Shown here in pieces: positions 1 to 10,682 of a stretch of DNA of 64,000 bases. This DNA is from Mycoemilia scoparia (Eukaryota; Kickxellomycota; Kickxellomycetes; Kickxellales; Kickxellaceae): positions 1 through 64,000 of the forward strand of contig JANBPU010000015.1 in the NCBI GenBank assembly GCA_027575805.1. Reading direction: 5' to 3'. Position numbers and translations under genes: made by a program. Each line of letters opens with the position of its first letter. Positions within the stretch are counted from its first letter, which is position 1. The notes beneath the pieces are model-generated. The model worked only from the letters and a program-made list of their open reading frames with translations, was not told the DNA's origin and searched no databases.

Positions 1-900
1 GCTCATAAAACGCTATTGCCAATTTAAAACACACAATAGCATATATAAAGACATTTTAAGTATCAGACAAGGCAATAAAAATGCACACCACGGCAATATT
101 AACTAAACATATTTAGATGATACTGGATGCAGCAGCTATAATATTCGCTAGTAATGCATATAAATCAGACGAGCTATCTATTAAATCCACTCATGATATT
201 CAATAACTGCCTTATCCTATTGTTCAAACAATTTAGCAAACGTATGAATGGTATTTGAACATATTCCACAAGACCGTAGGCAAAATGGGTTCTCAGGAGT
301 TGCATATTAAATGTCTGATGATTAGGCCTAATTATGAGGACTCATTAATGCCTACCATAGATTCGATCGCTTGTGAATTTTCACCATATCCTCAAATCTG
401 GAGATGCGTTTATTTACTTGACATTTACTTTTTATTTTCTGTAGATTTTACTTGTATTTTGTTCCGTAATATCTACAAATTTATCCTACCAGTAGTCAAC
501 AAAGTTTGGACTACTGGTATACCCCATCATACTCAGCTCAATAAAATAGGTTTAGCGGTGATATATTACACGTATATCGTTCTCTGGTCGGACTATTTCA
601 TTTAATATTTGTAACTTTTTAGAGCCAAAGTCACTGATGCAGTACCTGCAAGAAATATTCAAGCATATAGACCACGAAATTACTCTATGCAAAGCATTCA
701 AAAGATACATAAGGAATATTTGATCAGAGTTCACAGACACAGAAAATTCTACATCTACTGAATGGCTGGTATTTCCAACGTACACACCCACAACATCGAG
801 AATGAACCCTTCAGGAATTAATAAACTAAAGACCAGAATGAGGCTTTGCATAGCCAGACCCAACATCCCCACGGAAAGAAGAAATACAAAGTACAAGATC
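1..900. other. No gene seen
   Basis: AT-rich sequence. Open frames of about 115 codons exist on both strands (255-605 + and 552-896 -), but each opens with TTG rather than ATG and shows no domain or repeat I recognise. I treat the stretch as intergenic or as the worn-down edge of the decayed region that follows. Confidence 0.5.
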
Positions 901-2150
901 AGACCACAAGATATCAGTAGTCAAAGAGGTGGCTATACAGGAACCATGGATTTATTTGGATAAGTCGATTCTTCCAATGGCAGTAATAGTGACGGTTATG
1001 GCCAGCATCGAAATTGTCACCAGCTTCAGCCAGTTACTTCTGAAGATTGTTTTCGGGGTATACCAATAAATTTAGATGCTGATAATGTAAAACAGGGTGG
1101 TAGCGGCATGATGGAGATGAGGTGGTCAGAACCTCTATTATCTTCCCTGATGGCATAAGTAACCAAAATTAGTGGTGGGAGCAATAGCAGGATAATAGTT
1201 GAAAGGGAGAGACAATTGATCCTAAGTCTAGTGCTGAAACCACTCTTGCACAGGTCTGAACAATACGCACTATCATTATTAAAGTCAAACACATCAACGA
1301 AAGCTAAAACGCAAAAGCAAAAACTACATCAATGGACAGTTATAATGGCTAAAACCAAGATATTGAGAAGGCTTTGTACAAAGGCAGGTCATACCAAGCG
1401 CCAAATGCCGAACTATCAGATAATAGAACTATCAACGATGACGACGATGATGAGGTAAGGAATTGTAAAACTTATTTAGCATTGGCATATAAGCTTAATA
1501 ATGTACTACAATGGCTCGACTCAGGGACAACAAAAGACACACTTATCCACCACCAGCAGACACCGAAGTGGCCTTTTTGCCTGGATATAAAAGTCCGATA
1601 CAGCCTTTGCAGAGAGAGTCAACAAGAGAGTATATTGAAACGGCGCTGAACCTTCATGCCATCCCAACCCCCCACAAAGATGCAGTATGAAGATCCCAAG
1701 AATGAGCAACTCATGACCAAAGCGGTACCCTACAGATAGGGAGGTTTTGCTAGTTATGGTAGCACGCCTCAGAACCAACAGTGCTTAAATGGAGCAAAGC
1801 ATAAAGGAATGGCCAAAAAAGAAGGCATTGGTAATGCGGCTTTTGCAAAACAAGAGGCAGCCGCATCCATGCATCCATGTTTGGTCAAAGAACAGAAGTT
1901 GAGCCAGGACAGCGGACCACAAAAACAGGTTTTGGAAACAGTGTGGTAGGTGTGGCTTATAGGCTGCATTTCAGGCTTCATGGCCAATGACCACCACAAC
2001 TGTTGTTTTGGCCAAACAGACCAGCAAATGATAGCAGGCAACTACTGCCTCAGTGATGGTGCTACAGGGAACGAATGCTACTGCGATATTTCGTTGTATG
2101 CTATAATCGGCGCTATAAAGAAATGGAAGGCTTTCTCAGGATTTCGCCAG
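901..2150 (+). pseudogene. Candidate decayed low-complexity protein gene
   Basis: Several plus-strand stretches read like Gly/Ser/Gln/Tyr-rich protein but are broken by in-frame stops. From about 906 a frame reads through GGYTG and DLFG, meets TAA, then continues SNGSNSDGYGQH. At 1333 an ATG frame reads MDSYNG, a TAA, then NQDIEKALYKGRSYQAPNAE and a run of five Asp, ending at a good GTAAGG donor-like site near 1455. At 1657 a frame reads MPSQPPTKMQYEDP, a TAG, then GGFASYGSTPQNQQ. Two of these stops (TAA before AAC, TAG before GGA) would be Gln codons before a C-to-T change. I infer an old low-complexity gene that is now broken. Alternatively it may be composition noise. No family is recognised. 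Confidence 0.3.
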
Positions 2151-3122
2151 TAATTGTAACCATAGCAACAATAACCACTATCAAAACACCCGCCATTGTA
2201 ATATCACCACACCTTTACTGCATCGTGGGGCGCTAACAATATGGCAGGACTTTGGGGAAGAGAGAAGTTGGGACATGGCGGGGCGGTGCTAGAAATGAAA
2301 AGGTACAGAAAGTATGTGCAGCTGTGTGGCAGTGGTAGCGGTGGCGGCAGCGGGGGAATAGGCATATTGGAGGGGAGAATGGGGCAAGGAAGGAGGGACG
2401 ACAGGAATGAGCAGCAAAGACTTTCCACCTTGTCAATCATATTGAAAGTGGCAGCATAAACAACTTTTGTAAACGGTGTGCGAGTGAGCCTTTCAATATC
2501 AAAATACTGGTATTACCTTAAATAGAAAATGATGGTGTGGTTGGTTTCAACCCTTCTGTGGCTTCACAGTCAGTCTGATGGACATACGCATTCCTTCACT
2601 CGCTCATTTCCAAATGTACTGAAAAGCCGCTGCTGTCTCTTTGCGTGTTTTGTTTTTTCTAATCTCTGGTCTTTTTATATACTTCATTCTCTCTGACTTT
2701 TCGCACCCATTCCTTTGCTATTTGTATTATATAGTGCTTCTACGAAGCTAACGTGCAGTCACCTATAGGCAGCAGAATCACTGCTCGGATTGACAATAGT
2801 AAAAGGCCTTCAATCCTTCACCTTCTTCCAACAAGCAACAGCATACAGCTTCTGTCTCTAGTAGTAGAAACAGAAGCAGGAAAGATAGCAGCTTTGCTGT
2901 TTAAAAGGACCAACAACGTACTAATCCTATTCCGCCCATTGAGCAGGAATAGACTGCTCGTGTTTCTGTTCCCGCCACAACGCCAACAACAGCCGTAATA
3001 TCTAATAATATCAGCACAGCAGGAATCGCATCATCCTCTCTTACCAGAATATCCAAGCGCAGGCCTAGAACTCCCATCTCAACCTTCAACAACACCTCCA
3101 CAAGCTACTTCGGCTCTGATAG
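2151..3122. other. Upstream region of the ArfGEF gene, possible 5' exon
   Basis: A pyrimidine-rich leader-like stretch lies at about 2580-2740. From 2953 to about 3150 frame 1 is open and reads as Ser/Thr/Asn-rich protein (for example STSYFGSDSSQNLLSLP), with a tactaat branch-like site and an aatag acceptor-like site just before 2953. It may be a 5' exon of the ArfGEF in another phase. I could not find a convincing strong donor joining it to the main frame; one weak fit is an intron from 3151 to 3227 (77 nt). Confidence 0.35.
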
Positions 3123-6100
3123 CAGCCAAAATCTTCTATCTCTGCCCATTGTTATCCAGCAAAATTGGATACTAGAGACAACATTCTCAGCGGTGGTCAA
3201 CAACAATTGATAGTAGTGGATAAAGAGCATCTAGCAAAAGCCGCCTCATCACCACCGCCACCAGCTTCACAACCAGCGACAAGAACTCGATCAAGATCCC
3301 TTGGTGCCATATTTTCTGGCGCAAACATATTACCTACTGCCAGACTTGCTCACAGAAACGTTCCGCTTGCGATAATGTCACCACCATCTGCAGCTCCAAA
3401 CGACCCAAGAATGGGCCACAAGTCATCCGTGAGCTTCTCGGCAAGACTAACTCGCTCTCCAAGCATAAACCAGCCCGCAAAACTACATAAGCGTTCATTC
3501 TGGAGTATATTTCGTAGTAACGATAACAGCGCTGCTAACGATGATGCCTCCGCAGCTACTGCAGTGACCCAAGGAAGCCAGTCGGGCCATCAGTCGGTAC
3601 TACCACAGCCCGCAGCCGCTGATAGAAACTCACAGGCCAATGCCAGCAATGTTGCAACCAAAAAGGCAGAAGCCAGCACTACTAACAAAAATAATAATAC
3701 TGGTTTAACAGCAACAGCAGCAGACACACACAGTGGAACCGATACCAACTACAAAGAAAATAACGTGCCAAATAGCACTAATAATAATAATAGTAGTAAT
3801 GTACCACAAAAAGACGTTGCAAAAACCACCTCCAATAGTATTAATAGCAATCAAAAGAAATCTACCAGCAACAATATCGCTCCACGCATAAAGTCTCCTG
3901 ATTTTGGGGATACGGATTCTGTCCAGGTTTCCTTGGACAATTTGTCTATTGATGAGCCTGATAACAACACCTTGAATGCCCAGCAGCAATTGCAACAACA
4001 GCAGGTCCAACATCTTTCACCCCTAATGGAAGGTCCTGACGACCATGTATCCACTTCATACCCCAGTGACGATGAGAATGCTGAGCAAACACATATTATC
4101 GAGGGTGCTGATACCCGCACAGCACCCAATTCTGTTGGACAGGGGAGCTTGAGCAGGCAATCCGGTGCTGTTTCTGCTGCTGCATTGAGCAAGAGCAATA
4201 AAGTCAATGGCGTATCCTCCGGCCCATCTCCGCATATCAGGCCAGCAACTGCAGGGTATGGTAATGACGAGAGTAGCCTAGTATCCCCACTAACACTTCC
4301 ATCAATGAGCCGACTAATGGGCAAGAGTGGCAACTCTTCTAGCACTATGAGCAGCACTGCCGTCAATGTATCGTCTCCAGTAAAACGCACGATATCCATG
4401 AGGGCAAGACCATCTCCCCTAAATGTCAATTCACCCACATCTCAAACGCAACCAGCGACCTCAGCAGGCACAAATACACAAAGACAGGCTACTACGCCTC
4501 TGACTGCTACCTGTTTTTCATCACCTAGTAGTGGCATAGGAACAACTGGTGGTGTTCTTGGCGATGGGCCTCTGAGCTCTGCGGTTACCAATGATATGGA
4601 CCCTTTGTCTCCAGAGGGTATACTGCACCGCAAGGCAAAGGCAGTCGGTATGGCTCTATTTTATCTAGAAGAATCTGATTCCAGTGATACCCTTGACCTG
4701 ATACCTGATGGCGATCTGGTATCTGAGGATGAACTTCCCAGATTAAATGACCATGCTGAATGGCTAGGAAAGCCAGCACCGCTGAACAAATTAGCCCTTA
4801 AATATTACATGGATATGTATGACTTCACCAAGATTCGTATAGATGAGGGTCTGCGAATGGTGTGTGGCCATATTTTATTAAAAGGGGAATCTCAAGTAAT
4901 TGACCGGATTCTCTATGCTTTTGCTCAGAGACACCAAGAGTGTAATCCAACTGATGTTTTGAGGGGCGTGGACGTTGCCCATGCCGTGTCTTACTCAACA
5001 TTGCTCCTAAACACCGATCTACACATTGCCAACATTCGCCCAAGTGAGCGTATGTCCAAGAGCAGATTTGTTCGAAACACTATGGACACTATCTCTCAGT
5101 TTGGCGGTATTTCGGCTCTCAGCGGTGGTCGCAAGGGCAGCAGGTCTGCAACCCCACGAACTGCAAGCCAGTCTTTGTTTTCGCCTAGTGTTATTGCTGG
5201 AACTAGTAGTGGCACATCCCGTGTTCCTCCACAGCTTCCCGAATTGAATCTGGCAAGCCCAACTCACCCTCAGGTTTCCAGCTTTGGTGATTCCGAATGC
5301 AAGTCACCGCCAATCACCGCTTCGCCATACACCTCACCACCACGAAATAAGAATGGAGAGGGCAGTTGTGCTGTCTCATTTAGAGAAGGTGCCGAGCCTG
5401 CAGATGATGAAGATGACTCCACATCATCACCTCTTCATGGAAATGGGGAAAACACGTCAGACCGCTTTTTGTCCAACGTGCCGTCTTCCAGTCTATCATT
5501 TGACCAACCCCATCCGCCACGCTCCGTGTCCAGCGCATTGGGAACTGGTATTTTGGGCCAGTCACGTTCGTCTCGCGATATACATCGTTTGATATCGTTT
5601 AGAAGCAAGCGCTTTTCAATGCTGGACGGTATAACAGACAGTAGCTCTCTTCATGGACATTCTGGAGGTTCCAGTGGTAGTGGGGTAGTGTCTGCAGGCG
5701 TATTAGTGTCTGGACTTACCAAACCATTTAAGCAATTGCGTCGGAAGGTTTCCCAGTCCAGCAGTTCCAACAAGAACGGTGGCAATGTGATGGACAATGA
5801 TGGAGGTGGTGACACAGCGTTTGGACAAGGAAATAGTGCAGTAAGCCGTGCTTCTGATGCTATTGGACTTGGCATTGGAGAACTGACGGGGGCCAACGCG
5901 TCCAATTACATTGATTCTGATTCTGCAAGTGCAGTCGCAATTCAGGCTGCTGCCACTGCTAGTCAAAAGTTGAGGGGAGGGCATGGTCAACTTCCTCGGG
6001 CCATGTCAACTATCGACATGCGCGATATCACTACTCTTCTCAAAGATATTTATTCTTCAATTAAACATAATCCACTCTCTCAGCCCGCATTTGCTCGCTC

Positions 6101-8393
6101 AAGCACTGCAAACCTTTCTCACACTGGTACTAACGCCTCTAAACCACACAGCAACAGCTTCTTCCCAAGAGCTAGTATGACTTTGCGCGAAGCTCCATTC
6201 TTGGGACGTAGGTCAAGTGTTCAAGCTGCCCCAGTGGGCTCATCTAGCATCCTTAGTACTGGTGGTAGAGGACTGGCTAGACAGGCCTCCGCATCTAAGC
6301 CTATGGATGGCGGACGTGCTAAGCAGCAGCTATATCCATCGCGAACTGGGTCTTCCAGCATCACAGAAAATTCTACTGCCTCAAACTCCAATACTAACCT
6401 TTCACGATTCTCTCAACAACCAAGACCACCACCTCACGGCTTCAATAGAGCCAACACACCTTCGGTCCGTAGCGTCCCAACGCATGATTTGGGCCATAGC
6501 AGATCTGATGCATCCTTGGCACATACCGCTTCAGCAGGAGTGGGAGAGAATTCTGGAGGTTTCACAGCCAATGGTACCATACAGCCTAGACCAATTGCTA
6601 AGCATGGAACGAATAGTACTGCTGTTAGTCATGGTGGTGCTGCAGCAGTTGGTGGGGGCCAAAGACTTCGGAATTCACCTTCTAGCAGCAGTGGTTTCTA
6701 TAGCAATAACGCATTTGGAGCCAGTGGTAACCTTGCACAAATGGAGTCGGCTACCGGAGTTATGGGCGGCTTCTCTTCGCACACATCATCTTACTTGCAT
6801 AGCAGTAGCTACTCTCGTTCTGCTATAGAAAACATGTTTATTAGATCGGGAATGCTTGAGCGTAAGCATTTGTATGAGCGCACAAATAAAAAGGCATCAA
6901 ACCGTTCGTGGCGCAAATGTTATGTATCGGTCGATCGTGGTACAGTAGCGATGTTCAAGGTAGAGGACAAAAATGGAGGTGGGCAGCCCGATGGTCGTGA
7001 GCTCACAGATACATCTATGCAGCTGGGTACAGTGTCCCTTCGTCACACCATGACCCAAGTTCTGCCCCCACCCGGATACAACAAGCGGCGTCCATTGGTA
7101 TTTGCATTGCAGCTGCCGAACGGAGGTGTATACCTCTTCCAGACACAAGACCAGGAGGACCTTCATTGTTGGGTTGATTCCTGCAACTACTGGGCATCCC
7201 GAGAGTCCAAGACACCTTACATGATCGGTGGCGTGTTCAATATGGAATACGGCTGGGATAACACTGGCGACTATGTCAAGAGGCAAGAAGAAAAGGAACA
7301 GCGTGAAGAGCAAGGCGAAACATTCTCAGAGACCGAACTTAGACAGGATGCTATTCGTGTTCAAACTGAACGGGAAAGCAACCGCACACGTAACATAGTT
7401 GAATGGACCCCACCAAACAATCCAATGCAGCGGTCAGAGGTTGACGATGCATCACAGCTCCGCATACTATTGCACCACATCACATACCTTGAGGAGGACC
7501 TTGTATCTCACAAGAAGCTCATGGGAAGCATTGATGAGCGCTTCTTCCCTCGTACCCCTCAACACCAAAAGGCATTCCAGAACTGGGAGCGCAAGGCGCA
7601 GTATATCCTCAAGGAGCTGATCAAATATCAAACATATGCTGATTGTTTGCAGAAGGCGCTGGAAAAGGTTGAGGAGGTCATAAATGCTGCAAATGAAAGC
7701 ACTAATAATGCCCATATGTGTACAGCAGCCACAGCAACGTCAGTTTCAGCTGTGGTCAGTCCACAACCATCAACTATGGCTAATGACGATTGCTTTGGAA
7801 CAATCGATTCAGGCACGGAGGTTGGGTATTATGGAGCAGGCCCTAATGGAACAGGTGGTTCAAGAGTCGCCAACTATCCACCTTTGCCACCAACCTCGGG
7901 TGTTGCGGTATCATCATCTAACAGGGCAGGAAGCATGGTCAATGGGCCAGGGGTTTTGGAAAAGATCTCCGAATATGACGGATCACAAACCCAATTTTCT
8001 GGACCAGAAAGCCGCAAAGCTAGTGTTGGTACTACTGGCAGTATTTCGGATCACAGGAAGTATGGTGGCCAACTTCAACATCGTAAGGGTCCAATGCATA
8101 GAGCCAGCCACAACGACTTGCCACCCCCACCAGTTCCTCCCAAAGATAACAGGACAATTAGTAATTCCAAGTCCTACAATCCTGTCTTGGTAAAGGGCGT
8201 TGGCAGTGGTGGAACTCAACAACAAAGACTTTCAACTGTCGCAAGCTCAAATACAATTTACGAATCGGCTGAAGCTGACCTAACAACTCCCAATAGCAAT
8301 GAAAGTTGCACTATTAGTAAAGACAAGGCACACTCAGAATCCAACCCAGCTTCATCAACAGCCCCCCAAAATACACCAACAGCAGCAGTATAA
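3123..8393 (+). CDS. Sec7-PH domain Arf guanine-nucleotide exchange factor (EFA6/Syt1/Yel1-like)
   Basis: Large peripheral-membrane protein expected to activate Arf GTPases on endomembrane or plasma membrane. Order seen: a Ser/Asn/Gln-rich N-terminal third; a Sec7 domain at nt 4600-5090 with FTKIRIDEGLR and the GESQVIDRIL loop, whose Glu (nt 4887-4889) is the catalytic glutamic finger; a Ser/Gly-rich linker; a PH domain at nt 6840-7200 beginning MLERKHLYERTNKK; the fungal EFA6-type sequence GGVFNMEYGW; a charged coiled coil at about nt 7270-7400; a C-terminal helical block; and a proline motif (PPPPVPPK near 8120) that could bind SH3 domains. The frame is open from 3123 but the first ATG is at 3375, still upstream of all domains. 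The true start may therefore be 3375 or lie in an upstream exon; the start coordinate given is only the edge of the open frame. It ends at TAA 8391. At about 1,670-1,750 residues it is long because of linkers. Confidence 0.88.
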   Translation, partial: QPKSSISAHCYPAKLDTRDNILSGGQQQLIVVDKEHLAKAASSPPPPASQPATRTRSRSLGAIFSGANILPTARLAHRNVPLAIMSPPSAAPNDPRMGHKSSVSFSARLTRSPSINQPAKLHKRSFWSIFRSNDNSAANDDASAATAVTQGSQSGHQSVLPQPAAADRNSQANASNVATKKAEASTTNKNNNTGLTATAADTHSGTDTNYKENNVPNSTNNNNSSNVPQKDVAKTTSNSINSNQKKSTSNNIAPRIKSPDFGDTDSVQVSLDNLSIDEPDNNTLNAQQQLQQQQVQHLSPLMEGPDDHVSTSYPSDDENAEQTHIIEGADTRTAPNSVGQGSLSRQSGAVSAAALSKSNKVNGVSSGPSPHIRPATAGYGNDESSLVSPLTLPSMSRLMGKSGNSSSTMSSTAVNVSSPVKRTISMRARPSPLNVNSPTSQTQPATSAGTNTQRQATTPLTATCFSSPSSGIGTTGGVLGDGPLSSAVTNDMDPLSPEGILHRKAKAVGMALFYLEESDSSDTLDLIPDGDLVSEDELPRLNDHAEWLGKPAPLNKLALKYYMDMYDFTKIRIDEGLRMVCGHILLKGESQVIDRILYAFAQRHQECNPTDVLRGVDVAHAVSYSTLLLNTDLHIANIRPSERMSKSRFVRNTMDTISQFGGISALSGGRKGSRSATPRTASQSLFSPSVIAGTSSGTSRVPPQLPELNLASPTHPQVSSFGDSECKSPPITASPYTSPPRNKNGEGSCAVSFREGAEPADDEDDSTSSPLHGNGENTSDRFLSNVPSSSLSFDQPHPPRSVSSALGTGILGQSRSSRDIHRLISFRSKRFSMLDGITDSSSLHGHSGGSSGSGVVSAGVLVSGLTKPFKQLRRKVSQSSSSNKNGGNVMDNDGGGDTAFGQGNSAVSRASDAIGLGIGELTGANASNYIDSDSASAVAIQAAATASQKLRGGHGQLPRAMSTIDMRDITTLLKDIYSSIKHNPLSQPAFARSSTANLSHTGTNASKPHSNSFFPRASMTLREAPFLGRRSSVQAAPVGSSSILSTGGRGLARQASASKPMDGGRAKQQLYPSRTGSSSITENSTASNSNTNLSRFSQQPRPPPHGFNRANTPSVRSVPTHDLGHSRSDASLAHTASAGVGENSGGFTANGTIQPRPIAKHGTNSTAVSHGGAAAVGGGQRLRNSPSSSSGFYSNNAFGASGNLAQMESATGVMGGFSSHTSSYLHSSSYSRSAIENMFIRSGMLERKHLYERTNKKASNRSWRKCYVSVDRGTVAMFKVEDKNGGGQPDGRELTDTSMQLGTVSLRHTMTQVLPPPGYNKRRPLVFALQLPNGGVYLFQTQDQEDLHCWVDSCNYWASRESKTPYMIGGVFNMEYGWDNTGDYVKRQEEKEQREEQGETFSETELRQDAIRVQTERESNRTRNIVEWTPPNNPMQRSEVDDASQLRILLHHITYLEEDLVSHKKLMGSIDERFFPRTPQHQKAFQNWERKAQYILKELIKYQTYADCLQKALEKVEEVINAANESTNNAHMCTAATATSVSAVVSPQPSTMANDDCFGTIDSGTEVGYYGAGPNGTGGSRVANYPPLPPTSGVAVSSSNRAGSMVNGPGVLEKISEYDGSQTQFSGPESRKASVGTTGSISDHRKYGGQLQHRKGPMHRASHNDLPPPPVPPKDNRTISNSKSYNPVLVKGVGSGGTQQQRLSTVASSNTIYESAEADLTTPNSNESCTISKDKAHSESNPASSTAPQNTPTAAV

Positions 8394-8702
8394 GGTTATT
8401 TATTTTATATATCTCGGTGGTTGTGCGTAGATCCAATATTCTGGATGTCTATTTTTTCATGAGCATTATTTTCTTTAATTTGTAAACACATTCTTAAACG
8501 TATTACTCTCATAACACACAAATACATTTATTTAACAAGTAATATTCAGTATCGAAATTTATTGGTTGAGAGATATAATAGATTAATAAAGTCAAACTGG
8601 ACAGATTCTATACGAACCTATACAAATGTATATATTTGTATTAATAAAAATGCGGGATACTATTTGTAGTTTAGTCGGGCGGTGTCATATTAGGGAGGGA
8701 AT
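8394..8702. other. Convergent 3' intergenic spacer
   Basis: AT-rich spacer between the convergent ArfGEF and the secreted-protein gene. It contains attaataaa-type polyadenylation-like signals near 8581 and 8640 on the plus strand. No gene is visible. Confidence 0.5.
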
Positions 8703-9329
8703 TTATGCAGTAGCCTTTTTGTTGAGAGATTGAACATAAGCTTCAAATGCGGCACTGGCAGCAGCTTCTGGATCGGTCTCATCGCCATCAAGAGCAATCT
8801 CCAAAGTGAAGGGCTCTTCGGCTGGTTTCTCACTCGAAGCTGGTTCTTCGCTGGACGATGGAGCTTCGCTGGGTGATGGAGTCTCTTTAGCAGGAGATGG
8901 CTTCTCTTCCTCGTGGGATTCAGGCTCTTTGCTAGAAGCTGGTTCTTCTTCCTTATGAGAAGATGATGGCGATGGCAACTTCTTTGAAGCAAGATCTTTA
9001 AGATCAGCAATCAAGTTATCGTATCCAAATAGCGACTCGATCGCCAGCTGGGTATAATATTCAATTGGGTCAACACCTTTTGGTATGCCTCTATGTCTGC
9101 CGAGCTGAGATATCCTCTGAATGATATAGTTGCGTGTAGTGGCATCGAGATTCCAATTAAGCGTATCGATTGCAATGTCAGCAATGCGATCAACAGTTCC
9201 TTCAATCTTGATGTTGAATGGCCAAAACTTGTGCTCATTGATGGGTCCTTTGGTGTCTACCTCTACCACGGGATTAGCGGTGGCGGTGGTAGCAGCAGCA
9301 AGCACACAAGCTAAAAGGTAAAACTTCAT
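8703..9329 (-). CDS. Small secreted Ser/Pro/Glu-rich protein, function unknown
   Basis: A 208-residue protein starting at ATG 9329. Residues 1-18 or so form a clear signal peptide (MKFYLLACVLAAATTATA) followed by NPVVEVDTK. Residues 30-115 look like a compact helical domain (GTVDRIADIAIDTLNWNLD, then IEYYTQLAIESLFGYDNL). Residues 115-180 are an acidic Ser/Pro/Glu/Lys low-complexity stretch with repeated PSPS, EEPASS and SSEEP units, like an extended O-glycosylated stalk. The C-terminus is Ala-rich and acidic. The only Cys is in the signal peptide, so no disulfides are expected after cleavage. It has no GPI-type hydrophobic tail. Codon choice is richer in C/G at third positions than in neighbours, as in the tyrosinase gene, which may reflect high expression. 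I do not recognise a family; a cell-wall or secreted accessory role is only inferred. Confidence 0.75.
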   Translation of the reverse strand: MKFYLLACVLAAATTATANPVVEVDTKGPINEHKFWPFNIKIEGTVDRIADIAIDTLNWNLDATTRNYIIQRISQLGRHRGIPKGVDPIEYYTQLAIESLFGYDNLIADLKDLASKKLPSPSSSHKEEEPASSKEPESHEEEKPSPAKETPSPSEAPSSSEEPASSEKPAEEPFTLEIALDGDETDPEAAASAAFEAYVQSLNKKATA

Positions 9330-9449
9330 TATGAATAGAAATAAATGTGAAGAATATTGTTGATGTTATCAAAGGAAGTGGTGAAAGGGGCTTTATGTAT
9401 GTAGAATGAGTCCGGGGTATTTCACTTATTTATCTTGTTGATGTTGTTC

Positions 9450-9488
9450 AGCAACAGCAACAGCAACAGCAGCAGCAGCAGCAGCAGA
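9450..9488. repeat. CAG/CAA microsatellite in promoter region
   Basis: Near-perfect CAG and CAACAG repeats located about 120-160 bp upstream of the ATG of the secreted-protein gene (which is read from the minus strand). In this noncoding position it does not encode polyglutamine for any gene I can identify. Confidence 0.8.
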
Positions 9489-9911
9489 TGTTGTGAAATA
9501 TGAGTCAATTACAATGTTGGAACTACAATTCATATTATGTATGGCTTATAAGAGTCAGAAAAGTTACATATACAGCAAATGATTATCGCATGCATACGTT
9601 TTTGCTTTTGCTAATAGTTTGAACACATTCAGAAAGCTTGATTATTTGCGTAAAGTTTGATTCCGAAATGCTACACACTTGATTGCAAGCAGAAATGCCA
9701 TAAAAACATTGCGCGTGGCGTAAAGGAGTTTTCATTTTATTTGGAATCTTCTGAGAATATTGTGGCAGGTATAGGACATTTGCTTCGGGAAATATATTAT
9801 ATACCAGTATTACTCATATGCATGACTGTGTTACTGGCCACCAGAAGATTTCCATTGCTTTAAACAAAAATCAAAAAATATGTCGATTAAAAGGGTATAA
9901 AATAATAAATA

Positions 9912-9969
9912 TACTACTACTACTACTACTTCTACTATCACCACCATACGATACGATACGATACGATAC
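9912..9969. repeat. ACT and ATACG tandem repeats
   Basis: A run of ACT triplets (9912-9930) is followed within 20 bases by about five tandem copies of the pentamer ATACG (9946-9969). These are noncoding simple repeats. Confidence 0.85.
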
Positions 9970-10343
9970 AACACAATAAAACTAAAAATTCTTAAATAGT
10001 TTTACATGTTACTTTTTCCAAATAGTTTCTGTTATGACAAATGAATATTGATATCTTTGAAACAAATTGCCATTATCATTAGCATAAAAAGGATTTAATC
10101 GATTATCCTCATGTTAGACTCTGGTATTTAAAATTTTAAATACAAAAAAGTTTGCTCTTTTATGTCTCATTAACCCCATTCCTACTATCAATTGTTTTTC
10201 AAAATGCATTTTGTTGTTTTTTTTTGCTTAATCTCCTCTACTGCTTCGAGATGAGCAAAGCAGTTAATCTTTGAATTTCTAAACAAGCGCCTTACAGACA
10301 ATCGCTATACCAAACTCACCATGGATAAGCCGTTTACGCTATA

Positions 10344-10458
10344 TGGGCAATAATGTTTGAAGGGTGGATTTTGGTGACCACTGATTATAGGGGAAATAAC
10401 AGTCAAGTGGATGTCCAGTTTTACTAGTAAACTTTCACCCTTCAAAAATTATGATCCA
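10344..10458. mobile_element. MITE, copy 1 (terminal inverted repeats, TA flanks)
   Basis: The left end reads TGGGCAATAATGTTTGAAGG and the right end is its imperfect reverse complement, ending ...CTTCAAAAATTATGATCCA. TA dinucleotides flank both sides (10342-43, 10459-60), as expected for a TA target-site duplication. The 115-bp element has no coding capacity. Its interior (ggatgtccagttttactagt) recurs, inverted, in the copy at 41289-41402 and in diverged form at 17081-17196. Confidence 0.85.
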
Positions 10459-10682
10459 TATATAACAAAACATCAAAAATATAACTATCAAGTAAATTTC
10501 AAAACATCTATAATGTTCTATTAAACCCCGTATCACACTTAATTATGAATCAAGAGTTATGCATTTATCATTTTAAAAAGTATGGATCATATAATATTCA
10601 ATTCAAGAAGCAGCAAATGTTCATTTAGCACATTTGTGTGTTTATTAAATCAAACTTTTGGAATATAAAAATAACTTTGGAT

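Larger units (their letters stand above)
9330..10682. other. Intergenic region with simple repeats and a MITE
   Basis: Upstream region of the secreted-protein gene and downstream region of UTP4. It contains a CAG/CAA repeat, ACT and ATACG tandem repeats, and one inverted-repeat element (10344-10458). No coding region is recognised; the open frame at 9657-9863 is short and shows nothing familiar. Confidence 0.6.

Noticed and set aside
552..896. Minus-strand frame with a hydrophobic N-terminus
   Set aside because: It begins with TTG and the hydrophobic stretch is what AT-rich noncoding DNA often encodes.
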